This document shows, one piece after another, positions 59,174 through 64,000 of a stretch of 64,000 nt of DNA. The notes under the pieces are model-generated. The model had not been told where the DNA came from. It saw only the letters and a list, made by a program, of their open reading frames with translations, and did no database searches. This DNA comes from Lolium rigidum (Eukaryota > Streptophyta > Magnoliopsida > Poales > Poaceae): contig NC_061513.1 in the NCBI RefSeq assembly GCF_022539505.1, forward strand, positions 349,971,696 to 350,035,695, in the 5' to 3' direction. Made by a program: the position numbers and the translations under genes. How positions within the stretch are numbered: the stretch's first letter is position 1; each line of letters begins with the position of its first letter.

Positions 59174-59556
59174 TGACATAGGCATCCCCAATGGGCCTGC
59201 CGAAGATGGTACCCGTGGTTTACTGAAGGCCCATGACCCGAAAGATAAGAAGAATCGGAAGCCCAGTTTACTATTAAAAGCTAGAGTTGTATTAGGAGAC
59301 AATATTTGTAATCTTGCGGGATGAGTTGGAAACCCTCCCGGACTTTGTAACTTGTGTATCATGAATCCCTCGGCTCCGCCTCCTATATAAGGGGGAGTCG
59401 AGGGACAAAGAGATCATCGATCCATTGTCTCACAAACCCTAGTTTTCATATCGTCGAGCACTTTTCGGCTGAAACCTTTGAGATCTACTTGCCCTCTACT
59501 TCCGACTAAAACCCTAGTCTACAACCCGTAGGCATTGACAAGTTAATCCCTTGTCA
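59174..59556 (+). repeat. Gamma-2 3' LTR
   Basis: 383 bp, TGACATAGGC..CCCTTGTCA, with TATA box CTATATAAGG (59382-59391) and the GCATTGACAAGTTAATCCCT end. It matches 13532-13918 inverted. Confidence 0.88.
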
Positions 59557-60843
59557 TGGAGGGAGCTCGCGATGCGATGGTTTGTATTGTAGATCAATGA
59601 TATAAAAATCAATGGGATAGACAAAAGCACCAATATAAATCCGAGTATTATGGAGAATGCCACAAAATATCTTACTAGTCTATCGGAGAGCATAATAGGG
59701 GTATCAGTGGGTTCTAACTCAGGATCATCAAGATAATAACTAATTTTACATAAGCATGATAAGGAAGGATGTTTACCATATCCATATTGACCTCGATAGT
59801 TACCAAGTTTTTCTCTAGGTTCTTTGCCTTCTTATATTCTCTCCTTTCTTTAGGGGGGTTTGGAATTGTGTCTTCCATTGGCTCTTCAAATTCAGGCAAA
59901 GTTTTAGGCTTCATAGCCATCTTTATAAATTATCGAACACTTGGTGGCTCAAAGGTCTCCCATTCTTGAGTTACCTGCATAAACTCAGTGTATTTCCTAA
60001 CCATATTTTCTATCATGTTAGGATCAAGTTTATAGCTCCCTAAAAGCTCTCCTACTCTGCCAGTGTTAAGGAAAATTTTAATGCATTGGTATCAACTGAA
60101 TTTTCCATCTCACTATTCGTAATATCATCATAAGTTTCTTTCTCTAGGTGGATGGATTCTAGAAGGTCCCAAGCTTTATGCAAACTATATTCTGATAACG
60201 CTCCTTCATAAGCATTGTCTAGTTCTTTCCTATTATTAGGACAAAGCCCTACATAGAAGGTATGTAAAATCAACCACAGTGAGAAACCATGTTAAGGGCA
60301 ATTAGTGATAAAACCCTCTTGTAGAATTCATAAAGGCTCTCATGTAGGTGGTTCTTGAAATTGGTGACCATGCAACTTGCTCCATAGGATTTGCTATCAG
60401 AGTTAAACTGAGTCAAGAACGCCGAGGCCAACTCCTCCCCGGGATCTGTTATTTCTGTAGGAAAATTCTTAAGCCAAACATAAGATTCATTAGTAAGAGT
60501 TTGGAAAAATAATTTGCATTTAACAGGCTTCCTTAAAGAAATCTAAATGCTTGTTCGGATACTCCATACCATCACATTTGAACCTTTTCATGTGCAATAC
60601 TTCTAAGAGCATAGGCTGTATTTCATACCCTTTAGAATTAGTGCATTTTTGCACTTGCATAAAGGCATTCGGCATAGCGCGGGTGCTCTCAATCTCATCT
60701 ATGTAGATGAGGTTTTCGATGTCTTCCATATGGTGAATACTTGAAAACTCAATAAACAACGTTAATACTACAATAATAAATTAACAATTAAAAGTAAAGA
60801 CAAAAAACGCTTAGCTCCCCGACAAGGGCACCATAAAATAGCT
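59557..60843 (-). mobile_element. Decayed Athila/Gypsy gag region
   Basis: Fragments on the minus strand: MEDIENLIYIDEIESTRAMPNAF.. (60520-60759), ..NAYEGALSEYSLHKAWDLLE (60052-60273) and ..PKTLPEFEEPMEDTIPNP (59714-59920) resemble a retrotransposon gag of the Athila/Gypsy type. Many frame changes and stops interrupt it. Near 60810-60836 a degenerate tRNA-Asp-type primer site precedes the LTR start at 60844. Confidence 0.55.
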
Positions 60844-62340
60844 TGATGACTGCAAGTGCACATTTTGTTTATAGCTAGTTTCCAAGTAAGAGTATCGAAC
60901 CACGGAGTGCTAGAGTTCAGACGGCCTTAATACCTTCTATCGCTATTTATTGATGAGAGTGTTTAGTAATTTTTCTAAAGTCTAGGGAATTCGAAAATGG
61001 TAAAAAGAGTTTGGTTGTTTAAGTTGTGTTTGCCAACTAAGGCAATACGTAAAGTAGAAACTTTAAATAAAGAGTAGAACTCGTAATATAAAAGGATGAA
61101 CAGATGAAGCCTGGTGATCAGGGGATACGTGAGCACCCCTTCTCTGATCGACACATGTCTAACGACGTTAGCACTATACACGCGTCGACGCGGTCCAGCG
61201 CGTCGAGTGGAAGGGCGGAGAGACGCGGGGAAGGTGCACGGCGACGCGCTTGGCCGGGGAGACACTTGCGCGATCTCAGATGCGCGAGGTGGAGGCCGGC
61301 GAGGTAGTGGCCGTCAGTGAGTAGCAGAATCCAACGGTGGTGGACCGAATCCAACGGTGATAACCGCGTGCTCACGTATCCCCCTGATCACCAAATCCAC
61401 TCTTAAAGGATGAAACTGCAATAGGGCGAAATAATTCTCAGGAAGTTTTGGTTTCACCACTAGCATCTATGAATTATGATTAAGATAATATAGTCCTTTC
61501 TTCGTGTGTATGTATGGGGTGGAGCTCCATAACTGGAGAACAATGGATCAATTGATAGTCAACCACTTCAATCCCACCGTAACTAAAGGTTTCCCTGTGC
61601 TTATGGATAGATTCATTGAGTCCCCTCATAACCCCCTTGACTAGGTAAGTAAAGATGTCACTTAGCACCTTTAACAACACCCTCTAGCCAAGATTAGTTA
61701 CTTCTCCCGTCCCGTAGGAAAATGTTACATGGTGCACAATATACAACATCGAGAGAGTAAAACTAATACATACAACCATGAATAAAAAGTATAGATCATC
61801 TTTATTGAAGACATATTATTGCTAGGGTTTCCCCATGACACTATTAAATTATTATCACAACATCCATTTTGAAATCTTTACTATTTAATTGGGATTGGTG
61901 GTTTTCGTATGCAAGAAAAACCTTGGTAAGTCAGGATATCCGCTTCCTTCGCTTAAAAAATCGGACTTCACCGTTTTCACAATTTACCCACGATTTCAAA
62001 CGCATGCTATGATATGCCAGCGTTCATCCGAAAGTCGGCGAAGATAGGGTGCGGCAGCGCGGGGCTGCAGATGCGCTGACCCTAGTGCGAGAGAGTGCAA
62101 CACTCCTAGGGTTTTGAGAGAAAAAAAGGATTTGGGCAGCCTATAATGCGGGAGAGCGTGCTGGTATGACCTGCTTGCGACAGAGGCAGAAAAATTGATT
62201 GATGGGGTCATCTGTATGGCACTGGGTCATTTACTACAAGTTAATAGAAGGAATTCCAAAGTTCATTGGGCCAGCTAACCCCATTAGCCCACTTATAGTA
62301 AGAGTAATATAGGTTGTAACATCACACAACCCACATATTT
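60844..62340 (-). mobile_element. Probable long LTR of the decayed Athila-like element
   Basis: Starts TGATGACTGCAAGTGCAC and resembles long pooid Athila-group LTRs. It is interrupted by a MULE-type MITE (61101-61404). The far end is not clear; I place it only roughly. No gene is supported. The minus ORFs in this stretch are short. Confidence 0.4.
61101..61404. mobile_element. MULE-type MITE, copy 3
   Basis: 304 bp, same family as 39373-39722. Its own 10-bp target duplication AAAGGATGAA (61091-61100 and 61405-61414) shows independent transposition. Confidence 0.85.
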
Positions 62341-62583
62341 TGATTACATGTCATGACAGTAAATAGAAAACGAGAGTGGGATGTTTCCCTTTTTTTTTGG
62401 GCGATGGCGTGTCTCTAGGTTTTCTAGATGCGCGAAAAAATACAATGCGGAAACAACGCCTTACCATACGCTGTAAAATACAGCGCCAAAACAAGTTTTG
62501 CATACACATGATTGAAAATAAGATTAAACATGCTACTAAAAATACATTTTAAAACGACAACAAGAACGATAATGGTCGTCGGG
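62341..62583. other. Short spacer, nothing recognised
   Basis: About 240 bp with a T-run (62390-62398). It ends GTCGTCGGG directly before the Epsilon LTR; five of these bases are probably the target duplicate. Confidence 0.4.
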
Positions 62584-63298
62584 TGACATGGGCATACCCT
62601 TCGGGTACCCATTATTAGTATACCTGGCTCGGCCCAATATGGAGAAGACCCAATATGGAGAAGGTCCAACAAGGCAACCCGAAGAAGTAGTCGACTAGGA
62701 CTCTTGTAAAACCCTAGGCTGGTTGCATATATAAAGCTAGCCAGGGCACCCGATAGAGGAGAGGCCAAGATATAGACAACAGATAGACAACATAGCTCCG
62801 CCTACGGTGGCACCATGTAAACACATCTATGATCATATACTGGATTGCTAGCAGCACGTAGGGATCCTCCACCGAGGGGATCCGAAGCTGGGTACGTCGT
62901 GTGCCTAATCTCGACCCCGGAATCTCCATCGTCGCTCTCTCCCGAAACCCAAGTTTACAATACGTAGGCATTGCCGAGGTGATCCCTCGTCAATTGGCGC
63001 CGTCTGTGGGAATCGCGGCGCTGGATTTTGTGATCCGGGCGGGATCTCTTGTCATCGACAACATATAGATCACGTCTAATCGGCAGCTTCGTCATCAACA
63101 ATGGCGGCCACTTCGTGGAGACTTCGGCTATTCACGTAATTCGGTCCAGCTACTTGGCGCTGGTTCTTTACTTCGATCGGTAGCAGTTAGCAGCCGGGTC
63201 AAGACTCCAACTCCCAAGGCAAAACAAGGAACGACAAGTCAAAACACAGCAGCAGCCATCACGTCAGACACTCGATCAATTCGAAAGAGTTTTGATTC
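62584..63298 (+). mobile_element. Epsilon: 5' LTR and leader of a Gypsy element
   Basis: LTR 62584-62992 (409 bp, TGACATGGGC..CCCTCGTCA) is followed by primer site TGGCGCCGTCTGTGGGAA (62995-63012), the same motif as in Gamma-1. TATA box ATATATAAAG near 62727-62736. About 290 bp of leader is visible before the Alpha-3 LTR interrupts. The LTR is related to, but clearly different from, Gamma. Confidence 0.75.
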
Positions 63299-64000
63299 TA
63301 TTGCGGTCAGAAACCCACCGGCGAGCAGCGACGGGCAACACAGTAGAGCCGGGAACAACTTAGGGCTGCGGCTGGCCCTGGTCCCTCCGAGCGACGGCCC
63401 GCAAAGCCTCTGGTACACACGTCCGATGCTGGTGCAAGGGCGTGCCACCTGACCTATACCCGGTCAGGAAGGTAATGGAGATGCCTCGCTTAGTTTCCTG
63501 CATGGCATACACATAAACATTAAATACGAGCCTCGATCGGCTCTCAGGTTATCCTGTGAATCGGCTCAAGGAGCCGATCCACCCATGATTCGTACGAGGT
63601 GCACGAATATATGGTGGTCCTGCTTGATCAAGATAAAGCTAAAGCGATCTACGACGATTTAGGGTTTTCACCGCATAATCGGATCATCCTACTCACGATT
63701 GGGCCTCGCGGTCACGTACGGTGATCGTAAGCCGGTCCTAGACAAGGCCTAAAAACCAACACGAGGTTGATCCTCGGAACATCCTGTCTAGGGCTAGCAA
63801 ACGACACCCTACGCGTCGCTGGATCCTCCAACCCTTTGTAAGGCCTAACTATTGCAGATATTAAACTAATCCTTGAAGAACAAGGAGCAACCGTAACGGA
63901 TCGGATCTACTAAATAATGATCAAGCGGGGTGCCGCCCCTACACCTAAAATAGGTGTAAGGGCGGCTAGATGTATAAGGGTTGCACTACGACGAGCATAT
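63299..64000 (-). mobile_element. Alpha-3 LTR (runs off window)
   Basis: From AAACCCACCGGCGAGCAGCG (63311) the sequence is collinear with the Alpha LTRs in the same orientation as Alpha-1. It includes the ATCGGCTC/GAGCCGAT hairpin near 63559-63577 and the 35-nt hairpin at 63932-63966. The exact left terminus is degenerate. It is inserted in the Epsilon leader. Confidence 0.8.

Larger units (their letters stand above)
57642..59556 (+). mobile_element. Gamma-2: 3' part of a Gypsy element
   Basis: Plus orientation: truncated antisense ORF (57642-57782), non-coding spacer with repeated CTCGGGGGCTAC motifs, final purine tract (59163-59173) and 3' LTR 59174-59556. The pol part is beyond Beta-3 or lost. 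The 3' LTR is the inverse counterpart of Gamma-1's. Confidence 0.8.

Overview
The window is nuclear DNA of a grass, most likely a pooid (wheat/barley/oat/ryegrass group). Host genes have GT-AG introns and GC-rich exons. One nuclear tRNA-Glu gene is present. Most of the sequence is nested LTR retrotransposons with the TGATACGTCT..-type and Tat/Athila-like termini I associate with pooids. I have not identified the species. Two 100-base runs of N (11298-11397 and 47946-48045) are assembly gaps.

Layout. 1-13918 is a nest of retroelements. A non-autonomous LTR family (called Beta here) is interrupted at 991-7856 by a complete LTR element (Alpha-1). Instead of gag-pol, Alpha-1 carries an antisense, five-exon plant-mobile-domain gene. 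Then come a truncated Athila-type LTR (Delta), a gap, and the gag end of a Gypsy element (Gamma-1). 13919-18496 is AT-rich sequence, a retroposed block with a 13-bp target duplication, and a GC-rich repeat. 18497-22305 is the host gene island: tRNA-Glu(CUC), ribosomal protein L11 (uL5) and a peroxisomal enoyl-CoA isomerase-like gene. 23440-23865 is a small B3-domain gene lying between inverted repeats; a complete Beta-2 element (24195-30599) has split its 3' flank. 30600-34820 holds three tandem ~1.5-kb cassettes, each with a LINE reverse-transcriptase/zf-RVT fragment. 36003-47945 is a head-to-tail duplication (period about 7.29 kb) of a CDK-like kinase gene with its flanking transposons. After the second gap come the integrase end of Alpha-2 (48046-51545), Beta-3 (51546-57641), the 3' end of Gamma-2 (to 59556), a decayed Athila-like element holding a MULE-type MITE, a 5' LTR (Epsilon, 62584-62992), and a third Alpha LTR running off the window.

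How the parts relate. The host genes are independent housekeeping or regulatory genes with no operon-like link. The most interesting material is the Alpha family. Alpha-2 has ordinary pol sequence in sense plus an acidic ORF in antisense before the 3' LTR. Alpha-1 keeps that antisense acidic ORF (broken) but has replaced the rest of its interior with an antisense intron-containing host-type gene. The antisense orientation would let the introns survive a retrotransposition cycle. Antisense ORFs in Tat-lineage elements are known; this copy shows the arrangement with intact termini, a target-site duplication and an in-window paralogue of the empty site. Alpha LTRs also share three hairpins, one with a compensatory base change. 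All percentages are by-eye estimates.
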